From assembly GCF_030547185.1 (NCBI RefSeq), contig NZ_JAUOQR010000003.1, positions 62,001 through 126,000 on the forward strand: a DNA stretch of 64,000 bases, given 5' to 3'. Shown in pieces: positions 1 through 6,817 of this stretch. Numbering within the stretch: position 1 is the stretch's first letter; each line of letters begins with the position of its first letter. Under the pieces are notes generated by a model, which did no database searches, was not told where the DNA came from, and saw only the letters and a list, made by a program, of their open reading frames with translations. Source of the DNA: Neptuniibacter sp. 1_MG-2023. Its GTDB lineage: Bacteria > Pseudomonadota > Gammaproteobacteria > Pseudomonadales > Balneatricaceae. The translations under genes and the position numbers were made by a program.

Positions 1-66
1 CAATATGATTATGCTACTTGAATTGGGTGTCGTAGGTAAATTATGTTTTAGCATTTAGCCATTAAA

Positions 67-88
67 AAAGGCACCCTAAGGTGCCTTT
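67..88 (-). terminator. Rho-independent terminator of bamD
   Basis: A 9-bp stem (AAAGGCACC at 67-75 with GGTGCCTTT at 80-88) has a 4-nt loop. On the minus strand it is followed by a T-run (the A-run at 64-69). It lies 8 bp past the bamD stop. Confidence 0.85.
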
Positions 89-96
89 GTGATGAG

Positions 97-1023
97 TTAG
101 TTACTTTCGTCATCATCATCGAAGACGCCAAATGTGATAGTGCTAAAAATACCACGTTCAGGCTTTGGTGCCTCTTGGCTCATCCTAATAGGTGTAGCTA
201 CAGGGGCTTCTTTAGCGTCACTGAAAAGGTCGAAGGTTGCAGCATCAAATAAGGTTTTTTCTCCTTTGTAGACAGGAGTGTATTGATATTCTGGGAAGTT
301 TTTAGCTAAGACCGATTGGGTATCTGCTGCTAAGTCTTGCTGCCCTAAATGAGTATAGGCTTCTATCATGACGGCAAGAGCATCAGGAACTGCAGGTGTT
401 TCTTGCATATTCTCAATGACGTAACGGCCACGATTGGCGGCAGCGACAAAGGCTTCACGTTGTATATAATAGCGAGCAACATGAACTTCATAGGCGGCTA
501 AACGGTTTTTTAGATAGACCATACGTTTCTGTGAGTCAGGAGCATATTGGCTATCAGGGTAGCGGTTAACCAGCGTTGAGAAGCTTTCAAAAGAATCAAG
601 CGCAGCGCCTGGGTCTCGTTGTGTCTCATCGATAGGTAAATATTGTGTGATCCATGAGATATCTTGTTCAAAGGAGGTTAGGCCTTTGAGGTAGTAAGCG
701 TAATCAATATTTTCATGGTTTGGATGTAATCGAATAAATCGATCCGCGGCAGCGCGTGCAGCTTCAGGTTCGTAGCTGTTATGGTAAGCGTAGATCAATT
801 CTAGCTGAGCTTGTTCTGAAAACCGTCCGAAGGGATAGCGAGCTTCCAGCAGTTGCAGTTTCTCAATTGCTAGATCGTAGTTCTGTTGATCCATCGCAGA
901 CATAGCTTCTTTATAAAGCTGTTGTTCGGGGATATCCGGTATCTCTTGGATATCTTCAAACCATGAGCATGCCGTTGTCATAAAACAGAACAAAGCAATA
1001 ATAAGTAATTTGGTCATTCGCAT
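97..1023 (-). CDS. bamD: Outer membrane protein assembly factor BamD
   Basis: 308-residue lipoprotein of the BAM complex, which inserts beta-barrel proteins into the outer membrane. BamD sits on the periplasmic face and contacts BamA and BamC. The N-terminus is a lipoprotein signal: a hydrophobic stretch (residues 5-15) ending in TTAC, so Cys19 would be lipidated. The -3 position is Thr, which is less usual. The body reads as TPR-like helical pairs (the segments around [17 protein letters not shown] and [14 protein letters not shown] are typical of BamD). Another ATG at 1015-1017 could be the start. The C-terminal acidic tail (DDDDES) is not a general family feature. The gene diverges from rluD, as in E. 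coli. Family assignment is secure. Confidence 0.95.
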   Translation of the reverse strand: MRMTKLLIIALFCFMTTACSWFEDIQEIPDIPEQQLYKEAMSAMDQQNYDLAIEKLQLLEARYPFGRFSEQAQLELIYAYHNSYEPEAARAAADRFIRLHPNHENIDYAYYLKGLTSFEQDISWITQYLPIDETQRDPGAALDSFESFSTLVNRYPDSQYAPDSQKRMVYLKNRLAAYEVHVARYYIQREAFVAAANRGRYVIENMQETPAVPDALAVMIEAYTHLGQQDLAADTQSVLAKNFPEYQYTPVYKGEKTLFDAATFDLFSDAKEAPVATPIRMSQEAPKPERGIFSTITFGVFDDDDESN

Positions 1024-1116
1024 CTTTTATTAATCCCAGTGTAGTCTCGGGCCCGAACGGTTATACTGGGCACAAAGAGGCTATAAGCAATTCAACGGCC
1101 TATTTAACCACAACTG

Positions 1117-1146
1117 GTTGGGCCTGTTAACACACTCAGGCCTAAC
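1117..1146. promoter_or_regulatory. Hairpin/dyad in the bamD-rluD divergent region
   Basis: Ten-base arms (GTTGGGCCTG at 1117-1126, CAGGCCTAAC at 1137-1146) pair with one G.U and a 10-nt loop. The hairpin ends 26 bp upstream of the rluD start and has no T-run, so a 5'-UTR element or an operator fits better than a terminator. Function unknown. Confidence 0.35.
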
Positions 1147-1172
1147 AATTAAGAAAGTTCTGCTAGGTTCTG

Positions 1173-2141
1173 ATGTCTGATCAAATACAACTCCAAGCAC
1201 AAGTGGGAAATGATCTCGTTGGTAAGCGACTTGATCAAGCTGTAGCCCAGCTATTTCCAGATTACTCTCGTTCTCGCCTACAAGGCTGGATTAAAGACGG
1301 CTCGCTAACTGTTGATGGGGTCGTGAAACGCCCGCGCGATAAGTTATTTGGTGGCGAAATTGTCGCTATTGATGCTGAACTTGAGATGATCGAAGATCAT
1401 AAACCGCAAAATATACCTCTTGATATTGTTTATGAAGATGAGCATATTCTGATCGTCAATAAGCCTGCAGGTTTAGTGGTTCACCCTGCCGTTGGACATC
1501 GAGATGGTACGTTATTAAATGCATTGCTCTACCATTGTCCAGAGATAGCTCAAGTCCCTAGAGCAGGTATTGTTCATCGACTTGATATGGATACAACAGG
1601 ATTGATGGTGGTTGCTAAAACAATCGTGGCACAAACAGAGTTAGTTACGCAGTTACAAGAGCGCTCTATGGGGCGTGAATACGAAGCAGTTGTTAATGGT
1701 GTAATGACCGGTGGTGGTATGGTCGATGAGCCCATGGGACGTCACTCTAAGCATCGTCAAAAGATGGCGGTGGTCGGTGTAGGTAAAGAAGCGGTTACTC
1801 ACTATCGCGTATTGAAAAAGTTACGTGCCCATACACATATTCGTTTAAAGCTTGAAACGGGGCGTACCCATCAGATCCGTGTGCATATGGCGCATATTAA
1901 TTACCCGCTTGTGGGTGATCAGCTTTATGGTGGTCGCTTTCGACTCCCAAAAGGTTGTAGTGAGGATATGCTGCAAACCTTGCGGAATTTTAAACGCCAA
2001 GCTTTACATGCTAAAAAACTGGAGCTTTGGCATCCACATAGTGGCGAGTTGGTTTCTTGGGAGGTTGACCTTCCTGATGACTTTAAACATTTGCTGGATG
2101 TGCTTACCGTTGACGCAGAAGCATCGAATGATGAGATTTGA
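1173..2141 (+). CDS. rluD: 23S rRNA pseudouridine(1911/1915/1917) synthase RluD
   Basis: 322 residues, close to E. coli RluD (326). It makes the conserved pseudouridines in helix 69 of 23S rRNA, which matter for subunit assembly. An S4 RNA-binding domain (about residues 15-70) precedes the catalytic fold. The HRLD signature (135-138) supplies the catalytic Asp138, followed by a conserved TTGLMVVAK-type stretch. The RTHQIRVH segment near residue 230 is the usual motif at the far side of the active site. A 6-bp gap leads to pgeF, so the two are probably cotranscribed, as in other gammaproteobacteria. RluA/RluC are paralogues, but the S4 domain and the bamD/pgeF context point to RluD. Confidence 0.95.
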   Translation: MSDQIQLQAQVGNDLVGKRLDQAVAQLFPDYSRSRLQGWIKDGSLTVDGVVKRPRDKLFGGEIVAIDAELEMIEDHKPQNIPLDIVYEDEHILIVNKPAGLVVHPAVGHRDGTLLNALLYHCPEIAQVPRAGIVHRLDMDTTGLMVVAKTIVAQTELVTQLQERSMGREYEAVVNGVMTGGGMVDEPMGRHSKHRQKMAVVGVGKEAVTHYRVLKKLRAHTHIRLKLETGRTHQIRVHMAHINYPLVGDQLYGGRFRLPKGCSEDMLQTLRNFKRQALHAKKLELWHPHSGELVSWEVDLPDDFKHLLDVLTVDAEASNDEI

Positions 2142-2147
2142 TAGGAC

Positions 2148-2879
2148 GTGAAATTTATACCGGCTAAGTGGCAAGCTCCCTCCAAGGTTCATGCGCTAAC
2201 TACAACACGTTTAGGTGGTGTTAGTCAGGGCGTCTATCAAGGATTGAATCTTGGTGATCATGTGTCTGATCGGATTGTTGATGTACAGGACAATCGTCAA
2301 AAACTGATAGCTGAACTGAACTTAACGATCCCCCCGCAGTGGTTATCACAAGTACATGGTACCGATTTGATTCAAGCGTGTGGAGATGGGGTTCGACGTG
2401 AAGCTGATGGTTGTTGGACGGATGAGCTAGGCTTAGCTTGTATTGTTATGACTGCGGATTGTTTGCCGGTTTTTTTTACCAATTCAGCAGGCAGTAAAGT
2501 AGCTGTTGCCCATGCAGGTTGGAGAGGTTTGCTAAATGGGGTATTGGAAAATACGTTAAAAGTTTTCCCAGATCCATCCGATCTGCATGTTTGGTTTGGG
2601 CCCGCTATTGGCCCTAAGGCTTTTGAGGTAGGTTCTGAGGTGTACGAGCAGTTCTGTGATTCTAGTTTAGAAGCTCAATCTGCGTTTTCTAAAATTGATG
2701 ATACCCATAACAAGTATTTAGCAGATATTTATTCTTTAGCTTCACAGCGATTAAAAAAAGCAGGTGTTGTTAATATCACTAGCTCCTCTCTTTGCACTTA
2801 TTCAGATGCAGAACGTTTTTATTCCTATCGTCGAGATGGTGAAACAGGACGATTAGCCAGTTTGATTTGGATTGAATAA
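2148..2879 (+). CDS. pgeF: Peptidoglycan editing factor PgeF / laccase-domain protein (YfiH)
   Basis: 243-residue YfiH-family protein, once called polyphenol oxidase. In E. coli it removes wrongly incorporated amino acids from UDP-MurNAc peptides; other members act as purine nucleoside enzymes. The metal and active-site residues of the family are visible: His70 in QVHGTD, Cys105 in TADCLPV and His122 in AHAGWRG. A GPAIGP motif and the C-terminal CTYS...FYSYRRDG motif are also present. The start is GTG, 6 bp after the rluD stop, supported by translational proximity to rluD. It is followed by a dipeptidase gene rather than clpB. Confidence 0.9.
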   Translation: MKFIPAKWQAPSKVHALTTTRLGGVSQGVYQGLNLGDHVSDRIVDVQDNRQKLIAELNLTIPPQWLSQVHGTDLIQACGDGVRREADGCWTDELGLACIVMTADCLPVFFTNSAGSKVAVAHAGWRGLLNGVLENTLKVFPDPSDLHVWFGPAIGPKAFEVGSEVYEQFCDSSLEAQSAFSKIDDTHNKYLADIYSLASQRLKKAGVVNITSSSLCTYSDAERFYSYRRDGETGRLASLIWIE

Positions 2880-2926
2880 TTCAAGTTTTCTAACTTTATC
2901 TTATGAATCTTTATTAGGAGACAAGT

Positions 2927-3553
2927 TTGCCTGAGGTAACTATAAAGCCTGCATCGTTTGTGGACCTGCTCACAGTAATTCCGAACCTATTAATAGATCT
3001 CAAATATTTTACTGGGGATAACTTTGTAGGCGTTCCTATCAATGGTTATGAACGAAATGTCGGTTTGATAACAAACCCAGCGGCTCAGGCGTTACTCCGC
3101 GTTCAGAATGAACTCGCTCATTTTGGGCTAGGTCTTAAAATATTCGATGCTTACCGTCCTCAACGAGCTGTTAACCATTTTATTGATTGGTGTGAGGAGG
3201 AAAACGAGTGTGTGACTCAAGCGCGTTTCTTTCCTGATTTAGATAGAAGTGAGCTATTCAGTAAGGGTTATTTAGTTCGTCACTCTAGCCATAGCCGCGG
3301 CAGTACTGTTGATTTGACATTAATTGACCTGTCTAGCGGAGAAGAGCTGGAAATGGGAACTGAGTTTGATTTCTTTGGGGCTGAATCATGGATAGATAGT
3401 CAGACGATTTCTTGTCAAGCTCGAGCTAATCGCATGTTGTTACAAGGGTTAATGATGCAACATGGTTTTGTTCCTTATCATCATGAATGGTGGCACTTTA
3501 CCTTACAGGGTGAGCTTTATACAGATACCTATTTCGACTTTATAATTGAATAA
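2927..3553 (+). CDS. D-alanyl-D-alanine dipeptidase, VanX/DdpX family (peptidase M15D)
   Basis: 208 residues with no signal peptide, so cytosolic as in DdpX and VanX. The family cleaves free D-Ala-D-Ala, either as a nutrient or to change the cell-wall precursor pool. Zinc ligands fit the M15 pattern: His122 and Asp129 in SHSRGSTVD, and His190 in HHEWWH. Glu187 is the catalytic base and Arg77 (YRP) matches the substrate-binding Arg. The start is TTG, chosen because AGGAG (2916-2920) lies 6 nt upstream and the upstream in-frame ATG (2903) runs into TAG. No van ligase or racemase gene is nearby, so a recycling or nutritional role fits better than glycopeptide resistance. It lies 47 bp after pgeF. 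Confidence 0.85.
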   Translation: MPEVTIKPASFVDLLTVIPNLLIDLKYFTGDNFVGVPINGYERNVGLITNPAAQALLRVQNELAHFGLGLKIFDAYRPQRAVNHFIDWCEEENECVTQARFFPDLDRSELFSKGYLVRHSSHSRGSTVDLTLIDLSSGEELEMGTEFDFFGAESWIDSQTISCQARANRMLLQGLMMQHGFVPYHHEWWHFTLQGELYTDTYFDFIIE

Positions 3554-3869
3554 GTGTGTTTTATTTAAATGAATACGAGATAGGAGAATAGGGCTTCTTC
3601 ACGTTTTGCGGGAAGAGTCTATGGCTTTTTACTATATTAGTAATATCGGATAATTATTTTTTATTTAGGCTGATATCTGTTAAAACCTTAAGTGATTAAC
3701 GTACAAATTTTCTTATTTAGGCTAAGAATTAGCTTACTTCTTACGTACTTCCCGCCTAAATTGCTGTGAAAGTGGCTATCACTGATATGGCTCAGGTATA
3801 GTTAATCTGTTCTGTGTGACAGTGTCTATTGCTTCGTGTTGGTTATTTTGAAGCTATAAGGGATTAATA
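3554..3869. promoter_or_regulatory. 316-bp intergenic region with an 11-bp direct repeat
   Basis: No ORF with coding character. TTATTTAGGCT occurs at 3661-3671 and again at 3713-3723, each preceded by an ATTTT-rich tract. The copies are 52 bp apart, about five helical turns. A small dyad (GCTAA-gaa-TTAGC, 3721-3733) overlaps the second copy. No strong sigma-70 promoter stands out. AAGGGA (3858-3863) is the ribosome-binding site of the downstream GTPase. This probably holds the promoter and control sites of the GTPase modules. Confidence 0.4.
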
Positions 3870-4832
3870 ATGACTGATTATAAAGTTTTATTCACAGGCT
3901 CAGTGTGTTCAGGTAAAACTACAGCTATTCGCTCATTGAGTGATATTGAGACGGTTGATACTGATGCCCGCGTAAGTGATTCTGCTATTCGCCGTAAGAA
4001 AAAAACCACAATCGCCATGGATTATGGCGTTCTTGATCTATCAGATAGCGCCCGCTTACATCTCTATGGGACGCCGGGACAAGAGCGTTTCAAGTTTATG
4101 TGGGAAGTCATGATGAGTGACTTAGTGCATGACGCTGAGGGGCTTGTTTTGTTGGTGGATAATACGCGTAATGATCCTTTTAAAGATATCCGTTTTTATG
4201 TGGAAGAGTTCCGAGACTTTATAGTTCGTCGCCGTTTGATTATTGCCGTCACCCATTCCGATGAGAAAGCGGAGCCCGATCATGATTATTATATGCAAGA
4301 GCTCAAGGCTATGGGCTTGTTTACAACCGTTATTTTTATTGATGCACGAGACCCAACCTCGGTACTTAAAATAGTAAAAGAGTTGGTTGGGCATCGAGAA
4401 AAAGATATTGCTTGGTCTGAACTAGAGCAGCGACTAGCCGTCAATAGCACAATGCCTCAGGCGAATGGGGAGGGCGATTCCTCGGCTATTGAGGTTGATG
4501 AAGAGGTTACATTACTTGAAGCTGCGATGAATACACGAGGTATTACAGGCGCAATTCACCTTGGGGCCGATCGCAAAGTTTTGAGCTCTAATGTTAGTAG
4601 TAAACAAAATAAAGAATTACTACGTTCAATGATTAATTTGGTGACTGCATTAGAAGCTAAGGCTTCTTTTCTAGGGCATATAGATGATTTGGTTTTATAT
4701 GGCCCGCAACAAGAAACCCTCTCGGTGTTTGTTGAAGAGGAGCAGGCACTTGGATTGTGTTCCCATAAAGATTTAAGTATCAATGTAGTTAAACAGCAAG
4801 CTGTGGATCTTTTGCAGTGGAGTCGGCGATGA
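3870..4832 (+). CDS. Ras/MglA-like small GTPase with C-terminal roadblock-like domain (copy 1)
   Basis: 320 residues. Residues 1-180 form a COG2229/MglA-like GTPase: P-loop GSVCSGKT (10-17), a switch I Thr near 46-47, switch II GTPGQ (67-71), THSD (128-131) in the place of NKxD, and DAR (158-160) in the place of SAK. After a polar linker (about 190-215), residues 216-320 have the strand-helix-strand layout of a roadblock/LC7 domain: GAIHLG, a helix from about 245, then a strand ending in VLYGP. In known systems MglB-type roadblock proteins are separate subunits acting on MglA GTPases in polarity and motility. The fusion is read from the pattern, not from a profile search. The stop overlaps the next gene as ATGA. 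Very similar to the protein at 5381-6337 (26 of the first 30 residues identical). Confidence 0.75.
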   Translation: MTDYKVLFTGSVCSGKTTAIRSLSDIETVDTDARVSDSAIRRKKKTTIAMDYGVLDLSDSARLHLYGTPGQERFKFMWEVMMSDLVHDAEGLVLLVDNTRNDPFKDIRFYVEEFRDFIVRRRLIIAVTHSDEKAEPDHDYYMQELKAMGLFTTVIFIDARDPTSVLKIVKELVGHREKDIAWSELEQRLAVNSTMPQANGEGDSSAIEVDEEVTLLEAAMNTRGITGAIHLGADRKVLSSNVSSKQNKELLRSMINLVTALEAKASFLGHIDDLVLYGPQQETLSVFVEEEQALGLCSHKDLSINVVKQQAVDLLQWSRR

Positions 4833-5179
4833 ATGAATTACTTGGAACAATAGATAAACCTAATGTTGTTGAAAGTAGTTGTTTTCTTGAAGGGAAAGAG
4901 GTGACCACATCTTCTTTTACCAAAGCAAATCGACATTATGAGACGGTTGCAAGGCAGACGTTTAGCTATATATTTTTAAATGTTGGTAAGCATAAAAGCA
5001 AACATAACGAGGCTCACCTAGAAATAGGTGATAAACGTTTAAGTGGCTTTCTGTTAAAAGCAAATAGAGTGCTCGTTTGTTTATCAGAGAAAGAAACTAA
5101 TATTTCCGATGTAAGAGCTCATATTCAGCAGGTTCAGCATCTTATTGCAAAAGCTGAAGTTGAGCGCATGCTCGCCTAG
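4829..5179 (+). CDS. Stand-alone roadblock/LC7-like protein (copy 1)
   Basis: 116 residues. The ATG at 4829 overlaps the GTPase stop (ATGA), with GGAG (4819-4822) as ribosome-binding site 6 nt before it; this is preferred over the GTG at 4817. It is a paralogue of the protein at 6321-6647; both contain EAHLEIGD, an SGF element and a C-terminal LSE...TN motif. The order (strand, strand, long helix, EAHLEIGD strand, hydrophobic strand LVCLSE, final helix) matches a roadblock/LC7 fold like MglB. I recognise the fold only by pattern, so function is unproven. Translational coupling and duplication with the GTPase suggest a dedicated partner. Confidence 0.65.
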   Translation: MNELLGTIDKPNVVESSCFLEGKEVTTSSFTKANRHYETVARQTFSYIFLNVGKHKSKHNEAHLEIGDKRLSGFLLKANRVLVCLSEKETNISDVRAHIQQVQHLIAKAEVERMLA

Positions 5180-5380
5180 ATAGGGGCTAAAAGTCTCTAT
5201 CTATTACGTCCTGTCTAAGGTGTTCGACTTATTCGTCATATCAATCCAGTGTTAAGCATGCGATAAATATCATCTTATCAGATGGAAATCTGAATGTTTT
5301 TTGAGGTGTTTTAGTTTTCGTTCAGCTGAGTATTGCTACACTGGCACTACTAATGTTCCTCTGAAATAAGGAATGCATGA

Positions 5381-6337
5381 ATGAAGGATTATAAGATCCT
5401 ATTCACAGGGTCAGTTTGCTCAGGAAAAACAACAGCGATTCGTTCAGTCAGTGATATTGAAACACTTGATACGGATGCTCAGGCCAGTGATGTAACTGTT
5501 AGGCGTAAGAAAAATACCACGATAGTTATGGATTACGGGGTTTTAGACTTAAATGCTGAAACACGTGTTCATCTATATGGCACACCTGGTCAAGAAAGAT
5601 TTCGTTTTATGTGGGATATGCTAACCAGTGAATTTGCCCACGACGCTATTGGTATGGTCCTTTTAGTAGACAATACGCGCAAAGACCCTTTTCGAGATAT
5701 ACGTTTTTATGCGAAAGCGTTTGGTGATTACCTGCGTAAACGTAGGCTGATTATTGCTGTTACTCATTCAGATGTGGAATCTAACCCAGATTACAATCGT
5801 TATTTAAGCGAGTTAAAAGATCTCGGGGTTATGAGTACGGTTATGTTTGTCGATGCTAGAGACCCACGAGCAATTTTAGGTGTTATTGAAGAGCTAATTT
5901 CAGCGGTAGAAAGAGATATAGATTGGGACCAGGTTCGGGATCGATTACTGGATACTAATGGTTTCTCCCTTGATTTTTATAAGCCTTTATATGAAGAAAC
6001 CCTTTTAGATGCCGCGATGAATAAGAGGGGGGTTTTAGGCGCTATGCATATTGGAGAAGGGCAAGATGTACTGTGTTCTAATATTGATGATGCCTCTATT
6101 AAATCATTGTTGCTCAATATTAATCGTTTAACTGATGCTATATCAGAAAAGGCGAGTTTTTTAGGTGCGGTTAATAATGTTGTTATTGCTGGCCCTAAGG
6201 TCGATACCTTATCGGTCTTTAATGATCAAAATCAGTCTTTATGTTTAAAATCAGATAAGGATATATCGCTACCTGTATTGAAGCAGCAGGCAGGTGATTT
6301 GTTGCAATGGAGTATCGACAATGACTATTTGGCATGA
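5381..6337 (+). CDS. Ras/MglA-like small GTPase with C-terminal roadblock-like domain (copy 2)
   Basis: 318 residues, paralogous to the protein at 3870-4832 over its full length. It keeps the same P-loop (GSVCSGKT), GTPGQ switch II, THSD and DAR elements, so any unusual nucleotide chemistry is shared. The linker differs in sequence (around DTNGFSLDFYKP). The C-terminal roadblock-like domain starts near LLDAAMNKRGVLGAMHIG and ends in LLQWS, as in copy 1. The ribosome-binding site AAGGA (5368-5372) is 8 nt from the ATG. A 201-bp gap separates it from the first module, leaving room for its own promoter. Divergence in the linker and roadblock parts suggests two related but non-identical switches. 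Confidence 0.75.
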   Translation: MKDYKILFTGSVCSGKTTAIRSVSDIETLDTDAQASDVTVRRKKNTTIVMDYGVLDLNAETRVHLYGTPGQERFRFMWDMLTSEFAHDAIGMVLLVDNTRKDPFRDIRFYAKAFGDYLRKRRLIIAVTHSDVESNPDYNRYLSELKDLGVMSTVMFVDARDPRAILGVIEELISAVERDIDWDQVRDRLLDTNGFSLDFYKPLYEETLLDAAMNKRGVLGAMHIGEGQDVLCSNIDDASIKSLLLNINRLTDAISEKASFLGAVNNVVIAGPKVDTLSVFNDQNQSLCLKSDKDISLPVLKQQAGDLLQWSIDNDYLA

Positions 6338-6647
6338 AATGCAGGATAAAGGGTTAATACTCTACGGTTGTGTATTACAGAGTGGGGATGTGCAGGCATC
6401 TAGCTTCCCTCCTGAAGCTAAAAAACAGCTCTCTGTTGCTAAACAGGCATTGGCATATATCTTTCGGTCTGTTGAAAAAAGCGCCAAAAGTCACGATGAA
6501 GCCCACTTAGAAATTGGAGACTGCTTATTTAGCGGCTTTCAGCTAGATCCTAATACGTTACTTATCTTTTTAAGTGAGCATGATACTAATACGTTACAGA
6601 TCCGTCAGTTTATTGATCAGAATAAAAAACGATTTCTTGATGTGTAA
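6321..6647 (+). CDS. Stand-alone roadblock/LC7-like protein (copy 2)
   Basis: 108 residues from the ATG at 6321, with GGAG (6309-6312) 8 nt upstream. This start overlaps the 3' end of the GTPase gene by 17 bp; a GTG at 6294 or an ATG at 6339 are alternatives. It is paralogous to the protein at 4829-5179 through its core (EAHLEIGD, SGF, LSE..TN) but has a different N-terminal dozen residues. The pattern GCVLQSGDVQASS - helix - EAHLEIGD - TLLIFLSE - helix is typical of roadblock/LC7 proteins. It is probably translated together with the upstream GTPase. No direct evidence of function. Confidence 0.65.
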   Translation: MTIWHEMQDKGLILYGCVLQSGDVQASSFPPEAKKQLSVAKQALAYIFRSVEKSAKSHDEAHLEIGDCLFSGFQLDPNTLLIFLSEHDTNTLQIRQFIDQNKKRFLDV

Positions 6648-6701
6648 AATGGTCTCAAGTTATCTTAATATAAGAAATGTCTAATTTTTGTTTGCTTGCC
6701 T

Positions 6702-6730
6702 CTTGAAGCCGACCCGGTTCACCCTCATAT
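6702..6730 (+). promoter_or_regulatory. Sigma-32 (RpoH) heat-shock promoter of clpB
   Basis: CTTGAAG at 6702-6708 matches the -35 consensus CTTGAA. CCTCATAT at 6723-6730 differs by one base from the -10 consensus CCCCATNT. The 15-nt spacing between CTTGAA and CCTCATAT fits sigma-32 promoters. It lies about 90 bp upstream of clpB, a classic RpoH target. Confidence 0.75.
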
Positions 6731-6817
6731 CTCTGGTATACGATAAATCATTCAATTCTCCCTGTTCTTAAAATACAACTAAGATCGGGGTGAATTGGAT
6801 TAATCAGCGGAGGGCAT

